Notes under the pieces: model-generated
What the model was told of the DNA's origin: nothing
What the model saw: only the letters and a program-made list of their open reading frames with translations
Databases searched by the model: none
Part shown: positions 27,497 to 36,958 of the stretch, in pieces
Position numbering within the stretch: position 1 is the first letter of the stretch
Layout: every line of letters begins with the position of its first letter
Program-made: the position numbers and the translations under genes
Assembly: GCA_013289095.1 (NCBI GenBank)
Contig: JABDAO010000011.1
Coordinates: 1-47,948 of the forward strand
From: Bacteroidota bacterium
GTDB taxonomy: Bacteria; Bacteroidota; Bacteroidia; Palsa-965
Direction of reading: 5' to 3'
DNA length: 47,948 bases

Positions 27497-27874
27497 ATGA
27501 ACACGATCGGTTATTTCGAAATACAGTCATCTGATCCCCCAAGGGAAGTAAAGTTTTATGCTGCTTTATTCGGGTGGACATTTACGCGTCAGGAATTTGT
27601 TCCGATAGAATACTACAGCATCGAAACAAAGACCCTACGCGGAGGCCTCTTAAAGAGGGCGGCCCCTCTTCCACCCCCTCAAAGCGGGACAAATGCATTC
27701 GTGAACTCCATAGAGGTTGCAAATTTTGACCACACACGCGAACTCATTCTCCAAAGCGGTGGTATGGTTGCCTTACCGAAGTTTGCCATTCCCCAAAAAT
27801 GCTGGCAGGGCTATTTCATTGATCAGGACAACAATACGTTCGGGATTTTTGAAGTTGATGCCCGTGCGAAATAA
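27497..27874 (+). CDS. VOC family protein
   Basis: MNTIGYFEIQSSDPPREVKFYAALFGWTFTRQEF..GYFIDQDNNTFGIFEVD. Confidence 0.88.
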   Translation: MNTIGYFEIQSSDPPREVKFYAALFGWTFTRQEFVPIEYYSIETKTLRGGLLKRAAPLPPPQSGTNAFVNSIEVANFDHTRELILQSGGMVALPKFAIPQKCWQGYFIDQDNNTFGIFEVDARAK

Positions 27875-28278
27875 TTCTTGTACCAAAGAGAAATACTCAA
27901 CATCAAATAGACGGGCATTCGCGCACAAGCCATCTAATGCACAAGCTGGGTTTATTCTTTTCAATAGAAAATGCTTCCACCTTCACAGAGGATAATTCTA
28001 CCCCCGAAACCGCTCCGTTCATCGAAAAGACAAAATGAAGGTTTCTTAAACCCCTTTCTTTGTCAGTGTTTAAAACGTATTGCATACAGTAAATGGTGAA
28101 TACGTTTTAAACTGCCAAATTGAATTCCAGATTTTGCATGCAAGCCAACTTGCAAGCGGGCAAAAAGTTGCCATCCTCCCGCGCAACTCAATGTCATTTC
28201 CACCGGCAGGATCTGGAAAATTTCCCTTGTACGAACGATCTATTCAGAAATGAATGAACCTATTTATTCCAAAACACC

Positions 28279-29271
28279 ATGAAAAAACATTTCTTTTTCA
28301 TATCAATGTTCCTGGCAGCAGGCAACTTTTGGGGCATAGCCCAGACCAGAAACACACCAAACAGCCCGGCAGAATATTCGCTTCTAAACGAGAACGGAAT
28401 AGAAAATAATAAAGTGCCCGATTCATCCAAAACAAAGAAGTTAAACAATTTAGGCTATATAAACCCGACCACCAACCCGGTTGTGACACCCTGCGACCCA
28501 ACCTGTCCGCCCTGGACATTGGGTGGAAATATGCTCAGTACCGTGACACAAGCAACGATAGCAAATGCCATCCTGGGCACCTGCGATGCAAACGATTTTA
28601 TTCTGGAAGCAAATGGCATTCCTTCGCTCTGGATAAAACCCACCGGCAAAATAGGAATTGGGACTTCCCAGCCTGTCTCAAAACTCACGCTTGCAGGAGG
28701 TGATCTTGGCATCGATGCCGGCCACCGGATCCAAAGTAACAGCTTCGGTGATGACTATATCGATCTGAGGGAAGCTGAATATAATTTCATTGCCCGGGGC
28801 CATTCCTTGCTGCATCTCAACCAGCTCTTCAATATGGCATCCACCATCAGTCTGGGCGATGGGAGCAATATTAACACCTTGATCAATGCCGGTGGAGGCA
28901 CGGCCGTTTATGTGGAAGGAACAACTGGCAATGTGGGTATAGGCACCATCACGCCCGACCCGAACTTTAAATTATCGGTCAACGGCAGCATCCGGGTAAA
29001 AGAAGTGCTGGTGCAATCGGGCTGGAGCGATTTTGTATTCAGCCCCGGTTACCGGCTTGAACCCTTGCCCATGGTGGAGAAATACATAAGGGAACAAGGC
29101 CACCTCAAAGACATCCCCGCTGCCGCCGAAATAGCTGACTGTGGGCTGAACATCTCGGCAGTGATGCCGGTGATGATGAAGAAAATTGAGGAACTTACTT
29201 TGTATGTTGTTGAGCTGGAGAAGGAGGTAAGGCAGTTGCGGGTGCAGCAGGAGAAGGAGGTGAAGAAATAA
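28279..29271 (+). CDS. secreted tail-fiber-like surface protein
   Basis: Signal peptide; KIGIGTSQPVSKLTLAGGDL, GNVGIGTITPDPNFKLSVNGSIRVKEVLV and C-terminal VEKYIREQGHLKDIPAAAEI..VVELEKEVRQL coiled coil, typical of Bacteroidota tail-fiber-domain proteins. Confidence 0.75.
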   Translation: MKKHFFFISMFLAAGNFWGIAQTRNTPNSPAEYSLLNENGIENNKVPDSSKTKKLNNLGYINPTTNPVVTPCDPTCPPWTLGGNMLSTVTQATIANAILGTCDANDFILEANGIPSLWIKPTGKIGIGTSQPVSKLTLAGGDLGIDAGHRIQSNSFGDDYIDLREAEYNFIARGHSLLHLNQLFNMASTISLGDGSNINTLINAGGGTAVYVEGTTGNVGIGTITPDPNFKLSVNGSIRVKEVLVQSGWSDFVFSPGYRLEPLPMVEKYIREQGHLKDIPAAAEIADCGLNISAVMPVMMKKIEELTLYVVELEKEVRQLRVQQEKEVKK

Positions 29272-29321
29272 TTGGATCAAAGCCAATTGATTGATTAATT
29301 AATTATTAAAAGCCATTTGTT

Positions 29322-30830
29322 ATGAAAAGGAAAATCAGTTTCTTGCTCTTTATTATTCCATTGTTTTGTGACCTCATAGTTCGGGCACAAATTAACTTTC
29401 TTTATAATCCTTGGTTTTCGATAGCGAATCCTGGCCATTATCCTTCCTGCGATTACTCGGATTACTCCAGAGATATTGACCAGGATATTGCTTCATGGTA
29501 TAATGCCCGTACAGTTGGCACTCTCTTGGGTAGAGGCAGTCCGAATAGGAATTCATTTCCAGATTGGATGGATACCTTTTGCGCAGGAACAATTTCCGGA
29601 TTGCCGTATTACGGGAACTTTATCTTTGAAGAAACAAATTCGAATTCCTTTGGCTCATCTGATGCTATCAGACAGAGTATTAAAATGTGCATGAATCCGA
29701 ATGATTCGTACATTTTTAAATTAATCTACACCGGTGTTAATTATAAGCATGGGTGGAGCGGTACCTCCGTCACGACAGAAAGAATCTATCTCACTGAATA
29801 CACCTTACACTGGAATGCGACATGGGGTAATGTTAGGCTTTCTTGGACTATGTATCCACCGATGTATAATCTAGGCGGATGGGTTGAGGGCGGCATGGTG
29901 ATTCCAAGTAGATTGGGAAACGTATTCAAGGATTTACACAATATTGTCATTGCAAATGAAACAGGTGCATGTTACATTTCATACGTTGAACTTTCAGAAC
30001 TTTGTAATGCGGGTTTGATGATACAGAACCATACTTTTCATCCCTTTATCAATGAACTGCCATATAAATGTTCTGGGGATTTAAGTGTTGGCAATAACGT
30101 AGGTGACAGAAACTCGCCGCCTGGTGATGTAACCGTTGAATCCGGGGCCAACATTATTTTTTCTGCCGTTAATTCCATTCGTCTTGAACCTGGTTTTCAC
30201 GCCAGCACTGGCTCTGAATTCATGGCAATATTGAAACCCTGCTCTGAAACTGCATATGGCAATGGTATGGGAGGTTTGGAAGATTCCTCAATTATTATTC
30301 AGGATGATCGACGGCAGTCCTTAGGATGTGACGACACGGTTCATATTGTCGGTCTTGACGGTGATACGATCTCATATAAACGATTTTGGTGGGATTTCGG
30401 TAACGGGAAAACATCGACGAGGAAGTCTGTCGATATTTTTTATGCCACCCCTGGTTCATATACGGTTAAGCTCGTCATAACTGATTCATTAGATGTTAGC
30501 GATACATTATCTAAGATATACATCCGACCCGATTGTGCCAACACTGAAAATTTATCGAGAATTAATACAGATAACATTTCGCATAATAAGAATAGCGAGA
30601 CTATTATGCTCTCTCCTAATCCCTCAAAAGGTTACTTTGACATTATCCTGGGCAACGACCACGTTTTCACTTCGTATCAAGTTCTCGATCAGATCGGACG
30701 AGTTATTATTGATAATAATATAGGCACCCTCACCAAGTTGGAACTCAATCTCGAGGTAAAAGGCATCTATATTCTGAGATTAAATTCACGGAATTGTGCG
30801 CCAATAACAAGAAAGCTAATTGTTGATTGA
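29322..30830 (+). CDS. secreted protein with 3-coathanger-stack and PKD-like regions and T9SS sorting domain
   Basis: VTVESGANIIFSAVNSIRLEPGFHASTGSEFMAILKPC (coathanger stack); FWWDFGNGKTSTRKSVDIFYATPGSYTVKLVITD (PKD); LSPNPSKGYFDIILG..KGIYILRLNSRNCAPITRKLIVD. Confidence 0.85.
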   Translation: MKRKISFLLFIIPLFCDLIVRAQINFLYNPWFSIANPGHYPSCDYSDYSRDIDQDIASWYNARTVGTLLGRGSPNRNSFPDWMDTFCAGTISGLPYYGNFIFEETNSNSFGSSDAIRQSIKMCMNPNDSYIFKLIYTGVNYKHGWSGTSVTTERIYLTEYTLHWNATWGNVRLSWTMYPPMYNLGGWVEGGMVIPSRLGNVFKDLHNIVIANETGACYISYVELSELCNAGLMIQNHTFHPFINELPYKCSGDLSVGNNVGDRNSPPGDVTVESGANIIFSAVNSIRLEPGFHASTGSEFMAILKPCSETAYGNGMGGLEDSSIIIQDDRRQSLGCDDTVHIVGLDGDTISYKRFWWDFGNGKTSTRKSVDIFYATPGSYTVKLVITDSLDVSDTLSKIYIRPDCANTENLSRINTDNISHNKNSETIMLSPNPSKGYFDIILGNDHVFTSYQVLDQIGRVIIDNNIGTLTKLELNLEVKGIYILRLNSRNCAPITRKLIVD

Positions 30831-30941
30831 ACAATTCTAAATCTAATAGCATTCATTGCCATTATGCGATAATGATTCGAAAGTAACTCGAATTTAGTCA
30901 AATACATAAACTATATGTATACCATTTTAAAGCCCGAAGCT

Positions 30942-31997
30942 ATGAAAATCAATTCATTCCAGACCTGCAGAATATTGATCTCCCTTTTTATCCTCACCCG
31001 ATCTCTGCCGCTCATCGCCCAACACTACCTCAGCAGCTCCCAATTATCCGGTCAAACAGCTGGATCAACCTCCGTCTTACCCTTTCTCCTGATTGCACCC
31101 GATGCCAGATCTGCCGCTATGGGTGATGCCGGTGTTGCCTCCACACCCGATGCAAGCTCCACGTATTGGAACCCGGCCAAACTGGCATTCATTGATACTA
31201 CGTTTGGGCTCAATGCCTCTTTTGTCCCCTGGCTCCGGGCATTGGTTCCGGATATTAACCTCTTTTCATTCAGTGGATATTACAAACTCACCGATACCAA
31301 ATCAATAGGGGCTTCGGTGCGTTATTTTTCGCTGGGTGATGTAACGATATCCAACCCCGGTGGAAGTTATCCCTTGTCGTACCACCCAAATGAATATGCT
31401 TGTGATTTGTCCTATGCACAAAAGCTGTTCAAGCATTTCTCCGCAGGCATCACGGGCAGGTACATCTATTCAAACGCCACGAACCAGGGGCAGATCTGGA
31501 ACGGATCAATCCATTCGGTTGAGACCGTCACCTTAGACCTATCAGCCTTCTACCATACCGATCAAATTCTGCTGGCCGGAAAACAGACGGTTTTAAACGT
31601 TGGCATTCATCTGTCAGACATTGGAAGCAAAATTGCCTATGTCGATTCAACCCGGAAGGATTACCCGCCTACAAACCTTCGTATAGGAGGGTGTTTAATA
31701 CTCGAACTGAATAAACAACATTCACTTTCAATTCTTGGAGATCTAAACCGGATGAGGGTTCCCAATCAGCCAGGTACCAGGTTTTGCGGAGGCCTTGAAT
31801 ATTGGTATGCTAAATTGTTCGCGGTGCGTATGGGTTACGTGTATCAAACATTTTCTGACACCGCTGTGGATTATTACACGTTGGGGTTCGGTCTGAAGTA
31901 CAAGAACGTTGCATTCGATTTTGCTGATTGGCTGCCTCCCGATGAGCGGAGCCCGATTCAGAATACACTGAGATTAACTGCGTCCTGCAATTTTTAA
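30942..31997 (+). CDS. PorV/PorQ family protein (T9SS-associated outer-membrane beta-barrel)
   Basis: SVLPFLLIAPDARSAAMGDAGVASTPDASSTYWNPAKLAFID is diagnostic of the PorV/PorQ family; ATG at 30942 gives a signal peptide. Confidence 0.87.
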   Translation: MKINSFQTCRILISLFILTRSLPLIAQHYLSSSQLSGQTAGSTSVLPFLLIAPDARSAAMGDAGVASTPDASSTYWNPAKLAFIDTTFGLNASFVPWLRALVPDINLFSFSGYYKLTDTKSIGASVRYFSLGDVTISNPGGSYPLSYHPNEYACDLSYAQKLFKHFSAGITGRYIYSNATNQGQIWNGSIHSVETVTLDLSAFYHTDQILLAGKQTVLNVGIHLSDIGSKIAYVDSTRKDYPPTNLRIGGCLILELNKQHSLSILGDLNRMRVPNQPGTRFCGGLEYWYAKLFAVRMGYVYQTFSDTAVDYYTLGFGLKYKNVAFDFADWLPPDERSPIQNTLRLTASCNF

Positions 31998-32009
31998 TCC
32001 CGCATTTTG

Positions 32010-32170
32010 AATTCGAAGCAGGCATTCGTGATGAATTCGGCAGGTTCATTTTAGGCAAACACATTGAATCTGAGAATGATTTTGTAATAAACCTGCTTTG
32101 CAAAGGCATATATATCCTGAAAATCACGAGCAGGTCAGGGTCATATCAAACAAGGAGGCTAATTGTTGAG
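32010..32170 (+). pseudogene. orphan T9SS C-terminal sorting domain fragment
   Basis: Frame from 32009: EFEAGIRDEFGRFILGKHIESENDFVINLLCKGIYILKITSRSGSYQTRRLIVE, similar to KGIYILRLNSRNCAPITRKLIVD of the 29322-30830 gene; no start codon, in frame with the next ORF. Confidence 0.7.
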
Positions 32171-32266
32171 AGAGCATTTTACTACTATAAATTAATCTTC
32201 AATAACATGAAAACGAAACGTTCAGGACACCAAAGATGCAAGTCGCCTTTTGATGCTCCCAGTAAA

Positions 32267-32995
32267 ATGAAATTATTTTGCCTGTGTATTCTACTCTCAG
32301 TAAAAATATCAGATGCCTTCGCTCAGAAAGATAGTAGTTTGGCACTTAAACCAATAATCTGTCATTGGGGACTCTATTACAGCCCAACTTATACGGTTCC
32401 TGTCACCCCCAAAATCTGGGATGTAGCTTTCAAAACCACAGGAACGGCAGAATGGGGTTCTGAAATTGGGAGCAGGATCGTTTTTCGGCTGAACCACTTT
32501 TTTTCCTTTGCAACGGGCCTTTCTTATAGTGTGATGAATTACCATACTCATATCTCTGGTACGGACAATTATTTGGTGCAGTCCGGAAGCCAATATTTAC
32601 CGGCTAGCAGTCTATTCATATTAAATGAAAATTGCTCCTATTATTCAATGAATGTTCCATTGTATCTTATTGGATCATTTTCATTCGGTCGCTTCCAATA
32701 TTACGCTGGCATTGGAGAAGAGAATTCGTTTTTCACCCGTTATATTCAACGTGACATAACAACCGATCAAAACACCACCAGAAATTTAACCACTGAATAT
32801 TTACCACGAAATCTTTATGACGAATTGTATTTCAGACCAGGAGTATTTATTGGTTCAAGTGTTAAGCACAAGAGCCGCATGAGTTTTTATTGTGAGGCAG
32901 GCGTTAAAGAATACAAATTCGGGAATGGGTATTTTGCAAACCTATACAATGCTTACATTAATTTCGGAATACTGTTTGCACCTTTTATGAGATAA
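32267..32995 (+). CDS. predicted outer-membrane beta-barrel protein
   Basis: ORF 32207-32995; ATG 32267 gives signal peptide MKLFCLCILLSVKISDAFAQ; amphipathic strands, aromatic-rich C-terminus (YNAYINFGILFAPFMR). Confidence 0.65.
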   Translation: MKLFCLCILLSVKISDAFAQKDSSLALKPIICHWGLYYSPTYTVPVTPKIWDVAFKTTGTAEWGSEIGSRIVFRLNHFFSFATGLSYSVMNYHTHISGTDNYLVQSGSQYLPASSLFILNENCSYYSMNVPLYLIGSFSFGRFQYYAGIGEENSFFTRYIQRDITTDQNTTRNLTTEYLPRNLYDELYFRPGVFIGSSVKHKSRMSFYCEAGVKEYKFGNGYFANLYNAYINFGILFAPFMR

Positions 32996-33006
32996 AATTA
33001 AATGAG

Positions 33007-33095
33007 GGGCATCTCTAATAACCCCACTTTATAGACCTCTCCCTGTCCCTCCACCAAGGGGAGGGAATGTTTGGAAGGGGTTATTAGAGATGCCC
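33007..33095. mobile_element. MITE-like inverted repeat, copy C (opposite orientation)
   Basis: GGGCATCTCTAATAACCCC ... GGGGTTATTAGAGATGCCC, 12 bp after the stop of the preceding gene. Confidence 0.85.
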
Positions 33096-33325
33096 ATTCT
33101 TTTGTATTTAGCACAGCAAACACAAAGATGACAGGATATAATATTCTCCGTGAACCTCCGTGCTCTCCCTACCTCCGTGTTAAATCCGATGCAGGTCAAG
33201 TACAACCCGCGCCTCATTTTGACCAAACTCACGCCTTTTCTTGACCGCCATCATTTACCGCCCCGCTTTCACTCAGTTTCTTTGCACTGACCACGAGTAG
33301 ATAAAAACGAAAAAACAGAAATGCC

Positions 33326-33991
33326 ATGAAAACAGATTCAGAAATCCAAAAAGATGTAATGGACGAGCTAGGCTGGGAACCATTACTCAATGCCACCGAA
33401 ATAGGTGTGGCCGTAAAAAACGCCATCGTCACCCTCAGCGGTACGGTTGATACCTATGCCAAAAAGATGGCAGCCGAAGCTGCCTCGAAACGGGTGATGG
33501 GTGTAAAAGCCGTAGTCGAGGAAATTGATGTAAGGCTAAGTTCCATGGGCCGGAGGACAGATGCCGATATTGCCCAGGCTGCCCTCAATGCCCTGACCTG
33601 GAATACATCCATCCCCGAAGACCGGATCAAGCTAAAGGTCGAAAACGGATGGGTAACACTCGATGGGGAGGTTGAATGGGAAAGCCAGCGCACCGGTGCA
33701 AAATTTGCCGTTCACAACCTGGTAGGCGTGGTGGGCATCACCAACAACATCAAACTTGCTCCCATCCTCAAAAGCCAGGATATCAAGACCAAGATTGTGG
33801 CTGCTTTCCACCGCAGCGCTACCGTCGATTCCAGCCGCATCAGCGTCCTGACCGATGGAAGCAAGGTTACCCTCATTGGCAAAGTTCGTACCCTGGCCGA
33901 AAAAGAAGATGCCGAAGATGCTGCCTACCTGGCCCCCGGTGTGAGCAGGGTAGAAAACAAACTCGAAATCGAACATGAAATCTTTGCCTGA
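33326..33991 (+). CDS. BON-domain protein (three BON domains)
   Basis: TEIGVAVKNAIVTLSGTVDTYAKKMAAEAASKRVMGVKAVVEEIDV; DRIKLKVENGWVTLDGEVEWESQRTGAKFAVHNLVGVVGITNNI; SRISVLTDGSKVTLIGKVRTLAEKEDAEDAAYLAPGVSRVENKL. Confidence 0.93.
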   Translation: MKTDSEIQKDVMDELGWEPLLNATEIGVAVKNAIVTLSGTVDTYAKKMAAEAASKRVMGVKAVVEEIDVRLSSMGRRTDADIAQAALNALTWNTSIPEDRIKLKVENGWVTLDGEVEWESQRTGAKFAVHNLVGVVGITNNIKLAPILKSQDIKTKIVAAFHRSATVDSSRISVLTDGSKVTLIGKVRTLAEKEDAEDAAYLAPGVSRVENKLEIEHEIFA

Positions 33992-34663
33992 TTTTCAACT
34001 TCAGCATACCCTACTCTTCCCTCCTGGCTTCAGATTGAGTAAATCAGTCTACCGAATGTCAGAGGGGAGAGTTTTTTTTGAAATGAATGTTGAAACACAA
34101 ACCAGGGTTCACGGCCAGTGAGAAAAACCACCGGTATGTTTGCATTCAGTCAAAACGTGTGGTATGAAATCGGGATGCATTTGAAAGAGCAAAACGGTGA
34201 AAAAGGATATGAATTCAAAAATCAGTCAAATTTGTACTGGCTTTGCCTGCAAAACCACCTTCTAAAACCCATACAGCGCTGGGCTTGCGTCAACTATCAA
34301 AGCGATCAACAGGATAAAAAAACACGTTTTCCTGATAATTACTAGTTTCTCTCCCCGGTCCTGTACATCAGATAAACGCATCTTAAAAAACGAAAAATAA
34401 CACGACTTCATGTAATATCTTTTGAAGTGTTCTGTTATTAATATCTGAAAGTGTAATTATATTTTCCCGATTAAAAGATCGTTTAAAATGAAAATGCTTC
34501 AAAAACAACAAATACAGTTCGAAAAAAATCTGGTTACGGGTGCTGGGCGTTGTTCGGTAATTAGCAGGTGTAGTACAAAAGGGGTTTGAGGGACTGCTTT
34601 GGAATACTAAAATGCGTTTATGTCATTTAATTTCATGTTGCTGTGAAAAAAATCCTTTTTGTA

Positions 34664-34957
34664 AGCTTTTCAAACCTTTTTGATATCAAAAAGGTTTGAA
34701 AACATTCCTCTTAGAACCATTTTGATATCAAAAAGGATTTGATTCACACCTTTCAAAACCATTCTGACATCAAAAATATCTCAATTGATACATTTTAAAA
34801 CTGTTTAGATATCAAAAGATTTTTAATTCAACCCATTTAAAACCTTTTAGATATCAAAAAGGTTTTAATTCAAGCCGTTCAAAACCATTTTGACATCAAA
34901 AAGGTTTTGATTCACATCATTTAAAACCTTTTTGATATCAAAAAGGTTTTATTTGGT
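34664..34957. repeat. 7-copy 42-bp tandem repeat carrying a long palindrome
   Basis: Centre GAtATC/GACATC at 34682, 34724, 34766, 34808, 34850, 34892, 34934: spacing exactly 42 each. Consensus AAAACCTTTTTGATATCAAAAAGGTTTT (28-bp palindrome) + gattcacatcattt. Confidence 0.97.
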
Positions 34958-34971
34958 TTGCATTGGCTTCA

Positions 34972-35065
34972 GGGCATCTCTAATAACCCCTTCCAAACAT
35001 TCCCTTCCGCCTGAGGCGGAGAGGGACAGGGAGGGGTCTATAAAGTGGGGTTATTAGAGATGCAC
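34972..35065. mobile_element. MITE-like inverted repeat, copy D
   Basis: GGGCATCTCTAATAACCCC ... GGGGTTATTAGAGATGCAC; internal CCGCCTGAGGCGG. Confidence 0.85.
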
Positions 35066-35066
35066 T

Positions 35067-35687
35067 CTATTCCTTCTCAATCACACACTTAAAAAAGCCC
35101 TTCATCCCGGCCGAAAAAACAGCTCGTTGAACTTCCTTACTAAACTCCTCTCCAAAATTGGATTCTCCAAAACTGCCTTTTCCATCAAAGGAAAGATAAC
35201 CTCTTAGTTCTTCTCCTGTTCCGGTGTTCGTGGTTTGAAGTATCAGTTCCTGAGTCACCGGACTTAGATGAATATCGGCTGGCGAAAAATCGAAGGAATA
35301 CATGAAGGTGGTAGTGAACAGGCCTCCTGCCATCCGTACGGTCAGCTCATGGTAACAACATACCGAAGGCCCGGTAATTACAAGCAACAGCGTATCATGA
35401 TGTGAAATGCACCGGCAAAACAAGAGCAAAGCTTCCCCGCAATCGCCCGAAGCCTCGATATTGGCCTGGATAGGTGCATTGAAAAAATCTTCGAGGCCCC
35501 CATAGAACAAAGACGAATCGCGCAAGGTATCCTGTCTTATAAAAAGCAGATCATGCAGTTTCCGGTCATACCGGATGCTGTCATATCGTATGCTGTCAAG
35601 ACGCGCAGGAACCGCTGTCTGGGCATGAACAAATGCATGCAGACAAAGGAACAGGAACAAAAAAAGAACCCGGTATCTGTAGGGCAT
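35067..35687 (-). CDS. hypothetical secreted protein
   Basis: ORF 35067-35792; internal ATG at 35687 gives signal peptide MPYRYRVLFLFLFLCLHAFVHAQ; short internal repeat DSIRYDSIRYD. Confidence 0.7.
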   Translation of the reverse strand: MPYRYRVLFLFLFLCLHAFVHAQTAVPARLDSIRYDSIRYDRKLHDLLFIRQDTLRDSSLFYGGLEDFFNAPIQANIEASGDCGEALLLFCRCISHHDTLLLVITGPSVCCYHELTVRMAGGLFTTTFMYSFDFSPADIHLSPVTQELILQTTNTGTGEELRGYLSFDGKGSFGESNFGEEFSKEVQRAVFSAGMKGFFKCVIEKE

Positions 35688-35773
35688 ACGTGAATTTACT
35701 GAATTAAATAGTCGCAAAGATACAGGCAAAGCACCCAGGTTCAAAGAAGAATCCGCTGTACTCCTCTCCTCCT

Positions 35774-35990
35774 CACAAACACACGTTGTCAATAGACAGA
35801 CATACTCATACTCCTGACAAACACACTTTGTCTACAGACAGATATACTCATACTCCAGACAAACACACTTTGCCTACAGACAGAAATACTCATACTCCTG
35901 ACAAACACACTTTGCCTACAGACAGAAATACTCATCCTCCTACCAATTATACCCTGAATATTGACAGACATATTCAAACTCCTGGAAAGC
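35774..35990. repeat. 42-bp tandem repeat made of two related 21-bp halves
   Basis: GACAGA at 35795, 35837, 35879, 35921, 35963 (spacing 42); halves GACAGACATACTCATACTCCT / GACAAACACACTTTGTCTACA both 21 bp and both starting GACAnACA. Confidence 0.95.
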
Positions 35991-36178
35991 ATCCTCTTCT
36001 CTTTCCAAACTATCTCCATCAGTTCCCGATTTCAGGACTGAGGTGGGCAGCGACGTTCAGCAGGCAGCTCCAATTTCAACGAAAATTGATGCATTTACCC
36101 TACATCAGGGCCTGAAAAAACTGCAATATTTTGCCTAATATTGTTGTATCCCTCTTTTTACAGGGATAGAAGTACCAC

Positions 36179-36946
36179 GTGAGCAGCATCTACCAGAAAA
36201 TAACAGAGATAGAAAACGGCAATCAAAAGGCCGCTTTGTGTACCATTGTTTCCACGAAAGGCTCTGCCCCCCGAAAAACAGGGGCCAAGATGCTGGTCTA
36301 TGCCGATGGCAGGCTGGAAGGAACCATTGGAGGCGGGGCCCTTGAAAAGAAGGTTACCGAACAGGCCCTCGAAGCGCTGCGGAACAATGCCCCAACCATG
36401 GTTGTTCATCATCTGGTAAGTGAACTGGCCATGTGCTGCGGAGGCACCGTACAGCTTTTTATAGAACCCATCATGAACAGAAAGAAACTCTATATCTTCG
36501 GGGCAGGCCATACCGGAAAAGCCCTCGCAGGCTTTGCGGCCGCGCTCGACTTTAACGTAACCCTCGTAGACGACCGGTACGACACACTCGAAAACACCGT
36601 TTTGCCCGATTGTACCGTGATGCATGAACACCATACCCATGCCATCACCCAACTGCCGTTTGATGAACATACCTTTATTGTAATTCTTACCTACACCCAT
36701 GCCAACGACCGGGAGATCCTGGCCCTGGTTTCCCAAAAACAACATGGTTATATTGGCATGATCGGAAGCGAACGCAAGGTATTGGTGGCCCGTAAAAACC
36801 TCGTTGCCTCGAATATGATGAACGAAGCCGAACTGGATGCCATTGATATGCCCATCGGAATCGATATCCGCGCCATTACCCCGCAGGAGATTGCCATCAG
36901 CATCCTGGCCAAACTCATTGATGTGCGAAACACCCAAACAGCTTAG
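36179..36946 (+). CDS. xdhC: XdhC/CoxI family xanthine dehydrogenase maturation protein (GTG start)
   Basis: MSSIYQKITEIENGNQKAALCTIVSTKGSAPRKTGAKMLV..GTIGGGALE; LYIFGAGHTGKALAGFAAALDFNVTLVDDR; YIGMIGSERK. Confidence 0.92.
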   Translation: MSSIYQKITEIENGNQKAALCTIVSTKGSAPRKTGAKMLVYADGRLEGTIGGGALEKKVTEQALEALRNNAPTMVVHHLVSELAMCCGGTVQLFIEPIMNRKKLYIFGAGHTGKALAGFAAALDFNVTLVDDRYDTLENTVLPDCTVMHEHHTHAITQLPFDEHTFIVILTYTHANDREILALVSQKQHGYIGMIGSERKVLVARKNLVASNMMNEAELDAIDMPIGIDIRAITPQEIAISILAKLIDVRNTQTA

Positions 36947-36958
36947 AAAATCAGTTTC

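Noticed and set aside
34664-34957. Possible CRISPR array
   Set aside because: No unique spacers: the whole 42-bp unit is repeated, the repeat is a full palindrome, and no cas genes are nearby.
35774-35990. Possible CRISPR array or coding repeat (ORF 35786-36115, HTPDKHTLPTDRN)
   Set aside because: No spacers; both strands are open because the period is a multiple of 3, and the ORF on the opposite strand is equally long.
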